Of a stretch of 22,875 bases of DNA, positions 22,862-22,875 are shown in pieces. Both the position numbers and the translations under genes were made by a program. This stretch comes from Deltaproteobacteria bacterium. Lineage in GTDB: Bacteria > Desulfobacterota > DSM-4660 > Desulfatiglandales > B25-G16. The notes beneath the pieces were generated by a model. That model saw nothing but the letters and a program-made list of their open reading frames with translations. It did not search any database and was not told the origin of the DNA. The stretch is from the NCBI GenBank assembly GCA_020348625.1, contig CP070752.1, positions 2,463,500 through 2,486,374 of the forward strand, read 5' to 3'. Each line of letters starts with the position of its first letter. The first letter of the stretch is position 1.

Positions 22862-22875
22862 TTTTAAAAGATGAA

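Overview
The window reads as a bacterial chromosome segment of roughly even base composition. Its protein families (NtrC-type sigma-54 activator, UUP1/retropepsin-like pair, KamA-type aminomutase operon, DUF3417-type glucan phosphorylase, several small proteins of a type I associate with Desulfobacterota) suggest a deltaproteobacterium. That assignment is inference from family resemblance. No rRNA, tRNA, CRISPR array or insertion sequence was seen.

Layout. (1) 33-3003, minus strand: a LapA-like membrane protein, a periplasmic retropepsin-like protein and an inactive-transglutaminase/UUP1 protein joined by ATGA overlaps, the last cut by an in-frame TGA; then a CmpX-like membrane protein and an Hsp20 chaperone. 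(2) 3201-5170, minus: a lipoprotein M14 metallopeptidase overlapping a 65-aa SAP/Rho-N-like protein. (3) 5515-6487, minus: small conserved proteins. (4) 6828-8105, minus: a GT4 glycosyltransferase. (5) 8392-9792, plus: an NtrC-family sigma-54 activator with a degenerate receiver. (6) 9793-12135, plus: two transcription units of small unknown proteins, including a paralogous pair, ending at a strong terminator. (7) 12284-13915: a zinc-ribbon protein and an MFS transporter. (8) 13916-19740: a long regulatory region, then a tight five-gene operon of a KamA-type lysine 2,3-aminomutase, two ATP-grasp ligases, a GNAT acetyltransferase and an M20-like protein. (9) 20111-22663: alpha-glucan phosphorylase, then a sigma-70-type promoter firing out of the right edge.

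The main discovery is regulatory. Four intergenic regions on both sides of the activator gene carry the same promoter architecture: three 17-bp dyads (CGGAAC-N5-GTTCYG type; sites A, B, C), an IHF-like element, and a -24/-12 sigma-54 promoter. The spacings are nearly invariant: A to B 30 bp, B to C 102-105 bp, C to the -24 element 71 bp, IHF-like element to the -24 element 19 bp. A fifth, weaker copy lacking A and B lies upstream of the M14 peptidase. The adjacent activator is the obvious candidate regulator, so the window probably shows a local, undescribed sigma-54 regulon. Its members are the M14/SAP pair, the small-protein units and the aminomutase operon.

The aminomutase operon itself looks like an uncharacterised pathway. 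It would make beta-lysine, ligate it to one or two partners, acetylate it, and process it with an M20-fold protein that has lost two expected metal ligands. A compatible solute or small peptide-like metabolite is a reasonable but unproven guess.
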